In this document: one piece after another, positions 41,012-49,637 of the stretch
Position numbering within the stretch: position 1 is the first letter of the stretch
Layout of the letters: the number at the start of each line of letters is the position of its first letter
From: Marixanthomonas sp002364245
Lineage (GTDB): Bacteria; Bacteroidota; Bacteroidia; Flavobacteriales; Flavobacteriaceae
Assembly (NCBI GenBank): GCA_963973455.1
Contig: CAXAZF010000009.1
Span: 73,978-137,977, forward strand
DNA: 64,000 nucleotides
Direction of reading: 5' to 3'
The notes under the pieces: model-generated
Seen by the model: only the letters and a program-made list of their open reading frames with translations
The model's database searches: none
Told to the model about the DNA's origin: nothing
Made by a program: the position numbers and the translations under genes

Positions 41012-41518
41012 CGAAAACCCTTTTGCTGCCCACCAAGGGTGTATTTCTATCTCTAAACGACCTGCTTTTACCATAGGGTCCATATTTGCCAAACTATCTG
41101 CCATTTTTTGTGTTGGCACATTATAAATAGTAATACCGCGAATGTCTCCATCATCACCAAAAGGCCCCGAAATATCTGCAAAACCTTTTTCGTACATACT
41201 CCCTAAGTGCGCTAAATGTAGTTTTTGAAGACTATCAGCTTCCTTTTTATTTTGCGATCTATTGGCACCTCGCTTTAAAAAAGCAATGAAATATTGTTGC
41301 ATCAAAACGGTGTCACCAGTTTTTTCATCTACATAATCAAATATCTGGTAACCATCATTTGTCAGTTTCTCTTTGAGTTGTGCAACTGATTCCTTTTCAG
41401 TTTCCACTGTTTGTTCTTCCTTCTCTACAAAAGTATTTTCTTCTACTTTTTCCTTTGGGTTGTCGCAGCTACAAAAAGCTATTAATATTGTTATTAGTGT
41501 AATTTTAATTTTCATCAT
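41003..41518 (-). CDS. YciI-like domain lipoprotein
   Basis: 171 residues. Lipobox at Cys18 (ITILIAFCSCDNP), a Glu/Lys/Thr-rich linker (about 20-60), then a YCII-type ferredoxin-like domain (YFIAFLKRGANR, KLHLAHLGSMYEKGFADISGPFGDDGDIRGITIYNVPTQKMADSLANMDPMVKAGRLEIEIHPWW). The conserved His of this family (HLAHLGSM) and the Asp region are present. YciI proteins are small enzymes or binding proteins with unknown reactions; attachment to the envelope as a lipoprotein is unusual. Its start overlaps the CYTH stop by 14 bp, and the end overlaps the TetR gene. Confidence 0.78.
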   Translation of the reverse strand: MMKIKITLITILIAFCSCDNPKEKVEENTFVEKEEQTVETEKESVAQLKEKLTNDGYQIFDYVDEKTGDTVLMQQYFIAFLKRGANRSQNKKEADSLQKLHLAHLGSMYEKGFADISGPFGDDGDIRGITIYNVPTQKMADSLANMDPMVKAGRLEIEIHPWWAAKGFSLR

Positions 41519-41984
41519 TCCAGTTTTTAAAAGGGTGCTTACTTAATTGCGAATTGTAATACTTTGTTTCTCCAGTAACTTCTTTTCCTATCCAATTGGG
41601 AATAGTAACCGTTTCTTTTTCTTCTGAGAGCTCTACTTCAGCAACAATTAAACCTTCATTATCACCAAAAAATTCGTCCACTTCAAAAATATGCTTTCCG
41701 CTTTTTACTTCGTGCCTTATCTTATCGATACTTCCCGGTTCGCAAATTTCCAGCAACGCTTCAGCTTCCTCAACGGTAATTTGTTTTTCCCATTCAAAAC
41801 GGCTGGTTCCGGTTTCATTTCCTATACCTTTTACTGTAATAAAGCCTTCGGTGCCTTTTATTCTCACGCGTACGGTTCGTTCAGGATGTGTGCTTAAAAA
41901 CCCTTGTACTATTCTGGTAGTTTTAAACGCAAGTTTTTTAAAGTCTTTGGATGTCACTAAAAATTTTCGTTCTATTTCAGTCAT
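41505..41984 (-). CDS. CYTH domain protein (probable inorganic triphosphatase)
   Basis: 159 residues, cytoplasmic. The hallmark EIERKFL (Glu3-x-Glu5-x-Lys7) starts the protein and the tunnel strands follow (RTVRVRIKGTEGFITVKG, RFEWEKQI, KIRHEVKSGKHIFEVDEFFGDNEGLIVAEVEL). The family includes class IV adenylate cyclases and triphosphatases; bacterial single-domain forms of this size most often hydrolyse inorganic tripolyphosphate. Its start codon overlaps the stop of the upstream Rossmann protein gene by 4 bp, so the two are coupled. Confidence 0.9.
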   Translation of the reverse strand: MTEIERKFLVTSKDFKKLAFKTTRIVQGFLSTHPERTVRVRIKGTEGFITVKGIGNETGTSRFEWEKQITVEEAEALLEICEPGSIDKIRHEVKSGKHIFEVDEFFGDNEGLIVAEVELSEEKETVTIPNWIGKEVTGETKYYNSQLSKHPFKNWNDEN

Positions 41985-42631
41985 ATTGCTGCTATTTCTT
42001 TAATTTTTTCTGAAGTGATTCGTCGTTCAGAATAGGTTTTTCTCATTAGGTTTTGCATTGCTTTTGCTATGGTTTCCGGCTCAATCATTTTATATTTCTT
42101 CGGAATTAAAAAACCAAATACCTTCACAAAAAATTGCGCAATCGACTCTCCTGTTCTGTTTTCATTTCGATCACCACCAATTAATGAAGGTTGCAATATA
42201 TAAGTTTCTGAAATATTCTGTAGCAAAACATCACGTTCCATTTCGCCTTTTACTTTGTTGTAGAATACGCTACTTTCTGGGTTTGAGCCTAAGGCTGAAA
42301 TCACAATAAACTTGGAAATTGAATTCTGTTTAGCCAATTTAGCTGCTGTAACAGGAATACCATAATCTATCTTTTTATACGTTTCTTTATCGGGTGTTTT
42401 CGATTTTGTCGTGCCAATGCAACAAAAAACGACATCGCCTGGAAAGCGTTCGGTTTCATTTTCTAATTGAAACATATCGATTAGGTATTCTTCTATTTTA
42501 GGACTTTTAAACTTACTTGAGCTTCGTGAAAACAATTTTATGGTTGATATTGAATCGTCATCAAGTAAACGTTGAAGCAATATACTACCCGTTAAACCGG
42601 TTGCCCCTAAAATAATTGCTGTTTTGGCCAT
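41981..42631 (-). CDS. NAD(P)-binding Rossmann protein (HTATIP2-like atypical SDR)
   Basis: 216 residues. GATGLTG at 9-15 is the nucleotide-binding loop; LFSRSSSKF follows strand 2, and VVFCCIGTTKSKTPDKETYKKIDYGIPVTAAKLA and FIVISALGSNPESSVFYNKVKGEMERDV (with the Tyr-x-x-x-Lys-like YNKVK) fit the HTATIP2/YwnB-like group of atypical short-chain reductases. The substrate is unknown. It is divergent to dinB with a 42-bp gap, and 4-bp coupled to the CYTH gene. Confidence 0.87.
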   Translation of the reverse strand: MAKTAIILGATGLTGSILLQRLLDDDSISTIKLFSRSSSKFKSPKIEEYLIDMFQLENETERFPGDVVFCCIGTTKSKTPDKETYKKIDYGIPVTAAKLAKQNSISKFIVISALGSNPESSVFYNKVKGEMERDVLLQNISETYILQPSLIGGDRNENRTGESIAQFFVKVFGFLIPKKYKMIEPETIAKAMQNLMRKTYSERRITSEKIKEIAAI

Positions 42632-42673
42632 TTTCTTGCGTACTTTACTACTAAGATATTATAATTTTATAAA

Positions 42674-43777
42674 ATGAACGAGCCGCTACCTATTCGTAAA
42701 ATTATCCACGTAGATATGGATGCGTTTTATGCTTCAGTAGAACAGCTGGATAATCCCGAATTACGAGGAAAAGCCATTGTCGTTGGCGGAAGCAGTAAGC
42801 GTGGTGTCGTAAGTGCTGCGAGTTATGAAGCCCGAAAATTTGGGGTACGATCGGCTATGAGCAGTGTAACGGCAAAACGACTTTGCCCCCATTTAATTTT
42901 TGTAAAAAGTAATTTTGATCGGTATCGGGAAGTTTCGCAACAAATCCGAAAAATCTTTCATGAATATACAGATCTAGTCGAGCCTTTATCGTTAGACGAA
43001 GCCTATTTAGATGTTTCAGAAAATAAAAAAGGCAATCCTAGTGCTACGTTAATTGCTAAGGAAATCAGGCAAAAAATTAAAGATAAGACTGGGTTAAATG
43101 CTTCGGCAGGAGTTTCCATTAATAAATTTATTGCCAAGGTTGCGAGTGACATTAACAAGCCTAACGGACAAAAAACCGTCCCGCCAGAAGAAGTACTTGA
43201 ATTTTTAGAAAAGCTCGATATTAAAAAGTTTTATGGCGTTGGGAAAGTGACAAAGGAAAAGATGTACCGCCATGGAATTTATACCGGGGAAGATTTAAAA
43301 TCCAAATCGTTAGAATATTTACAGGAACACTTCGGAAAAAGTGGTGGCTATTATTACCACGTGGTTCGGGGAGTTCATAATAGTGCCGTAAAACCAACCA
43401 GAACCCGAAAATCACTGGCTGCTGAGCGGACCTTTTCAGAAAATATTTCTTCGGAAGTGTATATGCTAGAACGCCTTGAAACCATTGCCGAGGAAGTAGA
43501 GCGACGCCTCACTAAAAGCAATGTGGCAGGAAAAACCATTACGCTTAAAATTAAGTACAGCGATTTTACGTTACAAACTAGAAGCAAGACGTTGCCGTTT
43601 TTTATTTCCAGCAAGTCGCTGATGCTGGAAGCTGTTAAAGATTTGTTATTTCAAGAGAAAATGAAAAATTCGGTGCGATTATTGGGGATTTCTTTATCGA
43701 ACCTCAACAACGAAAAAAAGAAGCAACAGCCCGAGCCTGAGGAAAGTATAGACGTTCAACTAAAATTTGATTTTTGA
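42674..43777 (+). CDS. dinB: DNA polymerase IV (Y family)
   Basis: 367 residues. Catalytic acidic residues are present in VDMDAFYASVEQ (Asp14, Asp16) and SLDEAYLDV (about 105-113); the YEARKFGVRSAM finger motif and the helix-hairpin-helix region KFYGVGKVTKEKM follow, then the little-finger domain. The C-terminus QLKFDF is a sliding-clamp-binding peptide. It performs translesion synthesis past damaged bases. There is no clear LexA/SOS box or standard promoter in the 42-bp gap to the divergent gene. Confidence 0.96.
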   Translation: MNEPLPIRKIIHVDMDAFYASVEQLDNPELRGKAIVVGGSSKRGVVSAASYEARKFGVRSAMSSVTAKRLCPHLIFVKSNFDRYREVSQQIRKIFHEYTDLVEPLSLDEAYLDVSENKKGNPSATLIAKEIRQKIKDKTGLNASAGVSINKFIAKVASDINKPNGQKTVPPEEVLEFLEKLDIKKFYGVGKVTKEKMYRHGIYTGEDLKSKSLEYLQEHFGKSGGYYYHVVRGVHNSAVKPTRTRKSLAAERTFSENISSEVYMLERLETIAEEVERRLTKSNVAGKTITLKIKYSDFTLQTRSKTLPFFISSKSLMLEAVKDLLFQEKMKNSVRLLGISLSNLNNEKKKQQPEPEESIDVQLKFDF

Positions 43778-43830
43778 AATATGTAATAAGACTACTTGAA
43801 TCTAATTAATAATTTCAAAACCCATCTATT

Positions 43831-44610
43831 ATGAAAAAAGTAGCTTATTCTCTATTCGTTTTAGCCGTAACAATCACGGTATTATCTTGTAAAAACGAAA
43901 CAAAATCAAATGAACCTTCAGAATTTTCAGAAGAAACAAACGAACTTGCCTTAGCTGAAAAAGAAACCGAAACCACACCAGATTTTCTCTACGTAACCGC
44001 TTCAAGCGGCCTTACCCTTCGCGAACACAACAACCTGAACAGTGAAAAGTTAGGCGTAATGCCCTACGGGACCAAAGTTAAAGTCATTGTTCCTGAAGAT
44101 GAAGAAACCATGAATATTGGTGGAATTAAAGGCGGAATGCACCAAATAGAATATAACCAGAAAACAGGGTATGCCTTTAATGGCTATCTCTCCAAGTTTT
44201 TCCCTCCCGAAGAAGATATAAAAGCTAAAATCTATGCTGAAGATTTAAAAGGTCAATTTCCTGAAGTTTCTTTTACCGAAACTACCGGTGGAACAGCTAG
44301 TAACCCTTCAAACACACAAACCTTATTGTTGCCTACTAAAAATTGGCATGAAGCTTTTTATATTGCGGCACAATTGTTTGATATCCCAAAGAGTTTTGCC
44401 TTTCCCAACCCGAAAGGAAGCAACGAAGAAACCATTAAAGAAAAAGACCCAAAAAGCGGCACTTGGACAAGCCAGCTAACCGTAAATAGAAAAGATAACT
44501 CCTTAGAAAAAATAAACTACGCATACAGTACCGAAGGGTTTGGCTATGGAGTGACCATTACAAAAGATGAAAATAAAATGAAATTAGAACGCACTGAAGT
44601 CATAGACTAA
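43831..44610 (+). CDS. SH3 domain lipoprotein
   Basis: 259 residues. Lipobox LSC at Cys20 (TVLSCKNET), an acidic linker (about 25-48), a bacterial SH3 domain (about 50-115: FLYVTASSGLTLREHNNLNSEKLGVMPYGTKVKVI ... GYAFNGYLSKFF) and a C-terminal domain of unknown type (LLLPTKNWHEAFYIAAQLFDIPKSFAFPNPKG). SH3b domains in envelope proteins often bind peptidoglycan or peptides. A monocistronic unit between dinB and a perfect bidirectional terminator. Confidence 0.82.
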   Translation: MKKVAYSLFVLAVTITVLSCKNETKSNEPSEFSEETNELALAEKETETTPDFLYVTASSGLTLREHNNLNSEKLGVMPYGTKVKVIVPEDEETMNIGGIKGGMHQIEYNQKTGYAFNGYLSKFFPPEEDIKAKIYAEDLKGQFPEVSFTETTGGTASNPSNTQTLLLPTKNWHEAFYIAAQLFDIPKSFAFPNPKGSNEETIKEKDPKSGTWTSQLTVNRKDNSLEKINYAYSTEGFGYGVTITKDENKMKLERTEVID

Positions 44611-44623
44611 AGTTTTATAAAAA

Positions 44624-44656
44624 TTAAAAAGCCGAGTTTTAAAACTCGGCTTTTAT
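44624..44656. terminator. Bidirectional terminator between the SH3 lipoprotein and pyk
   Basis: A near-perfect palindrome: AAAAGCCGAGTTTT (44627-44640) and AAAACTCGGCTTTT (44641-44654). The stem is flanked by A and T runs, between convergent genes. Confidence 0.93.
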
Positions 44657-46086
44657 TATTTTACCAACGAAACCCGAAGCGTGTTCACCATACCCTTATC
44701 CGCAATGGGCATAGCGGCAAGGTTGATTAAATAATCACCTTTAGCTACATAGCCGTGATCTTGGGCAATTTTATTTACATCGTCTACTGTTTCATCTGTG
44801 CTTACAAACTTGTCATAATAAAAGGCTTTTACGCCCCACAATAAATTTAACCGAGACAAAATACGTTTGTTGGAAGTAAACGCCAAGATGTTTGCATCAG
44901 GTCGCCACGCTGAAATTTGAAAAGCAGTATAACCACTGTTGGTCAACGTACATATTGCTGTGGCATCAATTTCATTGGCCATGGTTGCTGCATGATAACA
45001 TACCGATTTGGTAATATACCGGTTTGTTCTAATTTTTGGTGGTTCATGGGGCACAGCTATTAAATTTGAATTTTCCACACTTCTACAAATATTGGCCATG
45101 GTTTGGATTACCTCTACTGGGTATTTACCTACAGACGTTTCACCACTTAGCATAACCGCATCGGCACCGTCCATTACAGAATTCGCTACGTCATTCACCT
45201 CGGCACGAGTGGGAGTCAATGACGTTATCATTGTTTCCATCATTTGTGTGGCAATGATTACTGGAATCCGAGCTCGTTTAGCAGTTAGCACTAATTCTTT
45301 TTGGATAAGTGGTACTTCTTCAGCAGGAACTTCTACTCCCAGGTCGCCTCTCGCTACCATTAAACCGTCACAGTACGCTACAATTTTATCGATGTTTTGT
45401 ACAGCCTCAGGCTTTTCTATTTTAGCAATAATGGGAATTTTATATTCGCAATGTGCCTCTATAATGGCTTGTAATTCTTTTAAATCATCTGCGTGACGTA
45501 CAAAGGATAGCGCAATCCAATCCACTTCTTGTTGAACGGCAAAAATGGCGTCCTTTTTATCTTTAGGAGTTAAAGCTGGTAGGGAAATATTGGTGCTCGG
45601 CAAATTTACCCCTTTTCGAGACCGTAACGGACCACCTTGAATTACTTTTGCTTTCACTTGATCTTTGCCATTGGTTTCAAGCACTTCAAAAATCAATTTT
45701 CCATCGTCTAATAAAATCCGTTCGCCTGCTTTTACATCCTTGGGAAAACTGTCATAATTCATATACACCTTTTTTCTGGTGCCTTCAAATTCTTTTCCAG
45801 TACAGAAACAAAGCTCATCTCCAGGTTTTAAGACCACTTCTTCTTTCATTATACCCACGCGTAGTTTTGGCCCTTGTAGATCGGCCAGGATTGCCGGGGT
45901 AATCCCCAATTGCTCCCCTAACTGTCTAATGGTTGCGATACGCTTTTTTACATCTTCGTATTTAGCGTGTGAAAAGTTGATGCGAAACACATCCACCCCT
46001 TCTAAAATCATCTTTTTTATGATTTCTTTTTTGGTGGTCGATGGGCCTAAGGTGGCAACTATTTTTGTTCGTTTTTGTTTCAGCAT
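44656..46086 (-). CDS. pyk: Pyruvate kinase
   Basis: 476 residues, cytoplasmic; converts phosphoenolpyruvate and ADP to pyruvate and ATP. Signatures: KIVATLGPSTTKKEII and FRINFSHAKYEDVKKRI, the B domain (about 70-165), the catalytic IPIIAKIEKPEAVQNIDKI, MVARGDLGVEVPAEEVPLIQK and MSGETSVGKYP. It lacks the extra C-terminal PEP-utilising domain of some Gram-positive enzymes. Its start overlaps the stop of the IPExxxVDY gene by one base. Last gene of the acpP-fabF-rnc cluster. Confidence 0.97.
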   Translation of the reverse strand: MLKQKRTKIVATLGPSTTKKEIIKKMILEGVDVFRINFSHAKYEDVKKRIATIRQLGEQLGITPAILADLQGPKLRVGIMKEEVVLKPGDELCFCTGKEFEGTRKKVYMNYDSFPKDVKAGERILLDDGKLIFEVLETNGKDQVKAKVIQGGPLRSRKGVNLPSTNISLPALTPKDKKDAIFAVQQEVDWIALSFVRHADDLKELQAIIEAHCEYKIPIIAKIEKPEAVQNIDKIVAYCDGLMVARGDLGVEVPAEEVPLIQKELVLTAKRARIPVIIATQMMETMITSLTPTRAEVNDVANSVMDGADAVMLSGETSVGKYPVEVIQTMANICRSVENSNLIAVPHEPPKIRTNRYITKSVCYHAATMANEIDATAICTLTNSGYTAFQISAWRPDANILAFTSNKRILSRLNLLWGVKAFYYDKFVSTDETVDDVNKIAQDHGYVAKGDYLINLAAMPIADKGMVNTLRVSLVK

Positions 46087-46577
46087 TAATTGAAAATTAG
46101 ATTATTTTTAGATTTTATATGCTCGTTATCAATAAAATATGAAGATATAATGGGCTTCATTTTATTTACTTCGGAAAGTAGGTTTGCTGTTGAAACTTGT
46201 TCATCTTCCGAAGTGATTTTTAAAAAGTAGTCTACTTTTTTATATTCAGGAATTAAATAGGTAATTATATATTCTTCTGAAGCATTTAATCCAAACAATC
46301 CCCCGCTTGCTGTTGTATTTGCTGCGGCAGATTTACAGGCATTCGAAACAAGGTCATAGACTGTGTAGTTTATGGTGTCCTTAAATTCAAACAATGGAAA
46401 CTGTACTTCCAACCCATCTTTGGAAAATTCAAGATCGGTCCTTCTCCGTTTTAATCGTAACTGTAAGTGTTTGTTTAGATAGAACGCCATTTTATAGGGT
46501 TCTACTCCACAGTGAATGGCCAGTATTTGAAAATCTTCTTTAAAATCGTCTTCAAGCACTAATCGGTGTTTACCCAT
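46086..46577 (-). CDS. IPExxxVDY family protein
   Basis: 163 residues. The family signature is LIPEYKKVDYFLKI (about 109-122). The N-terminal part is an LxLxDDFxEDFxLxAIHxxxEPYKMAFYLNK motif that is a hallmark of the family. It is found in Bacteroidota between rnc and pyk; function unknown. It overlaps pyk by one base and follows rnc by about 50 bp. Confidence 0.9.
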   Translation of the reverse strand: MGKHRLVLEDDFKEDFQILAIHCGVEPYKMAFYLNKHLQLRLKRRRTDLEFSKDGLEVQFPLFEFKDTINYTVYDLVSNACKSAAANTTASGGLFGLNASEEYIITYLIPEYKKVDYFLKITSEDEQVSTANLLSEVNKMKPIISSYFIDNEHIKSKNNLIFN

Positions 46578-46627
46578 AACGGATTTTAGTATAAAAATAA
46601 GGATACTTTAGGTAACTACCGAAGGGC

Positions 46628-47371
46628 TTAGTTTAATTCTTTGTCAATTTTTGACTGAAACTTATAGTAAGCTCTTTTTGCTGCCCTTTCTTCAGCTTTC
46701 TTTTTTGAAGTAGCACGTGCCTTGGCTATTGTTTCATTCTCTAATTGAAGTTTTACAGCAAAGTGTTTTAATTCATCCTTGCCAGTATCTTCATATACGT
46801 GAAACTTAAAATGCTTTTTGCTTTTTTGGCACCATTCAATAAAAAGGCTTTTGTAACTTATTATTTTACCTTCTAATCGTTCAATATCTACATACGGCTT
46901 AATAACTCGTTTATAAATGAACTTTTCGCAGTATTTATACCCACGGTCCAAATAAATGGCACCAACCAATGCTTCGAAAATGTTTCCGTGAATATTTCCT
47001 CCAAATTGATCTGTAGTAACAGAAGATTTTAAAAATTTAATAAGGTTTAAATCTCTCCCTAGCTCATTTAAATGTTCGCGGCTCACTACTTTTGAACGCA
47101 TTTTGGTAAGATAGCCTTCATCACCTGAAGGCACTTGGTTAAAAAGATGGGCTGCTATTACCGAGCCCAACATGGCATCCCCCAAAAACTCTAAGCGTTC
47201 ATAATTTTGAGGTTGCCCTTTATTATTTTTTTCGTGTAAAGACCTATGGGTAAAGGCTTCATTGTATATAGAGATATCCTTGGGTTTAAAGCCTAGGATT
47301 TTTTTCATGGCATAAAAAAAATCCCCGTCATTTGTAGTGCGGGAATTAAATATGTGCTTTATAGATGTCAT
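46628..47371 (-). CDS. rnc: Ribonuclease III
   Basis: 247 residues. RNase III domain with the signature NYERLEFLGDAMLGSVIA (about 58-75) and the second acidic site NIFEALVGAIYLDRG (about 128-142); C-terminal double-stranded RNA-binding domain (about 175-243: KDELKHFAVKLQLENETIAKARATSKKKAEERAAKRAYYKF). It processes rRNA precursors and cuts double-stranded mRNA regions. It lies 7 bp after fabF, so the two are co-transcribed. Confidence 0.96.
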   Translation of the reverse strand: MTSIKHIFNSRTTNDGDFFYAMKKILGFKPKDISIYNEAFTHRSLHEKNNKGQPQNYERLEFLGDAMLGSVIAAHLFNQVPSGDEGYLTKMRSKVVSREHLNELGRDLNLIKFLKSSVTTDQFGGNIHGNIFEALVGAIYLDRGYKYCEKFIYKRVIKPYVDIERLEGKIISYKSLFIEWCQKSKKHFKFHVYEDTGKDELKHFAVKLQLENETIAKARATSKKKAEERAAKRAYYKFQSKIDKELN

Positions 47372-47378
47372 CTAGTGT

Positions 47379-48632
47379 TTATGCGTCCAATTTTTTAAAA
47401 AGTACGCAGGCATTATGTCCTCCAAACCCAAAGGTATTGCTCATTGCTACTTTAATTTCGCGCTCTTGAGCTTTATTGAGGGTAAGGTTAAGGGATGAAT
47501 TTATATTTTCATCGACCGTAGTATGGTTAATAGTAGGTGGTACTACACTATTTTCCATGGCTAATATTGAAGCAATTGCCTCAATCGCTCCAGCAGCACC
47601 CAATAAATGCCCTGTCATGGATTTGGTGGAATTTATATTAATATCTTTAGCATGTTCACCAAAAACACTAGTAATGGCTTTTAACTCGGCGACATCACCT
47701 AGTGGCGTTGAAGTTCCGTGCGTGTTAATGGCATCAACTTGATTTGGGCTCATTCCTGCATCCCGCAGACAATTTAGCATTACACGCTCTACGCCAATTC
47801 CATCTGGATGTGGAGCCGTCATATGGTGAGCATCACTTGACATTCCGCCACCAACAACTTCGGCATAAATTTTAGCACCGCGTGCTTTAGCGTGCTCATA
47901 TTCTTCAAGAATTAATGCGCCAGCTCCTTCTCCTAACACAAATCCGTCACGTGTCGCATCAAATGGTCTTGATGCCGTTTCAGGACTGTCGTTTCGGGTT
48001 GAAAGTGCATGCATAGCATTAAATCCTCCCATACCTGCTTTTGTAACTGCTGCTTCACTACCTCCAGTAACAATCACGTCGCAATGACCTAATCGAATGT
48101 AGTTTAAAGCATCAATCATTGCATTGGCAGAAGAAGCACAGGCAGAGACCGTTGTATAGTTAGGCCCCATAAATCCGTGCTTAATAGAAATATTACCAGG
48201 GGCAATATCCGCTATCATTTTAGGGATAAAGAAGGGGTTGAAACGCGGTGTTCCATCCCCTTCTGCAAAATTTATTACCTCATTTTGAAAGGTCTCAAGA
48301 CCACCAATACCAGCGCCCCAAATAACACCTACGCGAAATTTATCAACTTCGTCTAGGTTTATTCCCGCATCTTTAATGGCTTCATCTGAAGACACTAAAG
48401 CATATTGGGCAAAGCGATCCAGTTTTCTGGCTTCTTTCCTATCAAAAAAATCTTCTGGTTTAAAATCTTTTAGCTCGCAAGCGAATTTTGTTTTGAACTT
48501 TTCAGCATCAAAATACGTGATAGGTGCACACCCGCTTTTACCATTGATTAATCCTTCCCAATATTCAGGAATAGTATTACCAATGGGCGTGAGTGCTCCA
48601 AGACCTGTAACTACAACTCGCTTAAGTTCCAT
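47379..48632 (-). CDS. fabF: Beta-ketoacyl-ACP synthase II
   Basis: 417 residues. The catalytic triad of condensing enzymes is present: the Cys in VSACASSANAMIDAL, His in NTHGTSTPLGDVAE and His in SMTGHLLGAAGAIEA. It elongates acyl-ACP in fatty-acid synthesis. The first residues MELKRVVVTGLGALTPIG and FGFGGHNACVLFKK at the end are standard. It follows acpP by 12 bp; this acpP-fabF pair is conserved. Confidence 0.97.
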   Translation of the reverse strand: MELKRVVVTGLGALTPIGNTIPEYWEGLINGKSGCAPITYFDAEKFKTKFACELKDFKPEDFFDRKEARKLDRFAQYALVSSDEAIKDAGINLDEVDKFRVGVIWGAGIGGLETFQNEVINFAEGDGTPRFNPFFIPKMIADIAPGNISIKHGFMGPNYTTVSACASSANAMIDALNYIRLGHCDVIVTGGSEAAVTKAGMGGFNAMHALSTRNDSPETASRPFDATRDGFVLGEGAGALILEEYEHAKARGAKIYAEVVGGGMSSDAHHMTAPHPDGIGVERVMLNCLRDAGMSPNQVDAINTHGTSTPLGDVAELKAITSVFGEHAKDININSTKSMTGHLLGAAGAIEAIASILAMENSVVPPTINHTTVDENINSSLNLTLNKAQEREIKVAMSNTFGFGGHNACVLFKKLDA

Positions 48633-48644
48633 AAAGGACTAAAT

Positions 48645-48878
48645 TTATTTAGCTTCTTCTATATACGAAACTGCTTGACCTACTGTTGCAATGTTTTCAG
48701 CTTGGTCATCTGGAATTTGAATATCAAATTCTTTTTCGAACTCCATAATAAGTTCAACTGTATCCAAGGAATCAGCTCCTAAGTCGTTTGTAAAGCTTGC
48801 TTCGTTAACAACTTCGTTTTCGTCAACTCCTAGTTTGTCTACTATAATTGCTTTTACTCTTGATGCAATGTCTGACAT
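48645..48878 (-). CDS. acpP: Acyl carrier protein
   Basis: 77 residues. The phosphopantetheine attachment Ser37 lies in the motif GADSLDTVELIMEFE; the four-helix acidic protein carries acyl chains in fatty-acid synthesis. First gene of the cluster, with its own promoter upstream, divergent to purN. Confidence 0.98.
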   Translation of the reverse strand: MSDIASRVKAIIVDKLGVDENEVVNEASFTNDLGADSLDTVELIMEFEKEFDIQIPDDQAENIATVGQAVSYIEEAK

Positions 48879-48908
48879 AATCTTTGTTTTTAAAATTTAA
48901 TTAAGTGG

Positions 48909-48916
48909 CAAAAATA
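48909..48916 (-). promoter_or_regulatory. -7 box of the acpP-fabF-rnc operon
   Basis: TATTTTTG on the minus strand is a perfect TAnnTTTG. Transcription would begin near 48902, ~24 bp before the acpP start. No good -33 TTTG is found 19-23 bp upstream. Confidence 0.6.
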
Positions 48917-48975
48917 AAATTTTTTAATTTAATACACCATTTTAAACATAAAATGTGAATACCAATTTAAACATT

Positions 48976-49010
48976 TTTGGGAGAAGTAAAACCCTATTAC
49001 CGTACTTTTG
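48976..49010 (+). promoter_or_regulatory. Promoter of purN
   Basis: TTTG (48976-48979), 23 bp, TACTTTTG (49003-49010), a perfect -7. Transcription would start near 49017, ~39 bp before the purN ATG at 49056. Confidence 0.7.
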
Positions 49011-49055
49011 TTATTTATTTTATATTACTTCTTGAAAAACCTCATTGTTATTTTG

Positions 49056-49637
49056 ATGAAAAAACGCATTGTTATATTCGCTTCCGGTAGTGGTACCAAT
49101 ACCGAAAATATAATTAAATATTTTAAACAATCTAAAATTGGTGAAGTTATTCTTGTATTGTCAAACAAGAAAAATGCCAAGGTGCTGGAAAAGGCCAAAA
49201 ATCATAATATCAAATCGTTATACTTTAATAAGGAAAATTTATTTTCGCAAAAGGGCATTTTAAAAACACTTCAAGAAACCAAGCCAGACCTTATTGTTTT
49301 AGCTGGTTTTCTATGGAAATTCCCTGAAATAATACTGAAAGAATACCCCAACAAAGTAATCAACATCCATCCAGCTTTGCTTCCAAAATATGGCGGAAAA
49401 GGCATGTATGGAAATTATGTTCATGAAGCAGTTATTGCAAATAAAGAGACAGAAACTGGTATTACAATTCATTATGTGAACGCAAATTATGATGAAGGTG
49501 CGGTTATATTTCAAGAAAAAACACCGCTTTCAGTAAATGAAACCCCAAAAACAGTTGCTGAAAAAGTACATAAGCTAGAATATGAGCATTTTCCGAAAGT
49601 GATTGAAGAATTATTAATTGCTGAAGAAACTAATTAA
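49056..49637 (+). CDS. purN: Phosphoribosylglycinamide formyltransferase
   Basis: 193 residues from ATG 49056 (MKKRIVIFASGSGTNTENII); the frame is also open from a TTG at 49008, which lies inside the promoter. The folate-binding and catalytic motif is NIHPALLPKYGGKGMYG, with Asn/His/Asp of the formyltransferase active site (IHPALLP; HYVNANYDEGAVIFQ). It transfers a formyl group from 10-formyl-THF to GAR in purine synthesis. The stop codon overlaps the RNase H start by one base. Confidence 0.95.
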   Translation: MKKRIVIFASGSGTNTENIIKYFKQSKIGEVILVLSNKKNAKVLEKAKNHNIKSLYFNKENLFSQKGILKTLQETKPDLIVLAGFLWKFPEIILKEYPNKVINIHPALLPKYGGKGMYGNYVHEAVIANKETETGITIHYVNANYDEGAVIFQEKTPLSVNETPKTVAEKVHKLEYEHFPKVIEELLIAEETN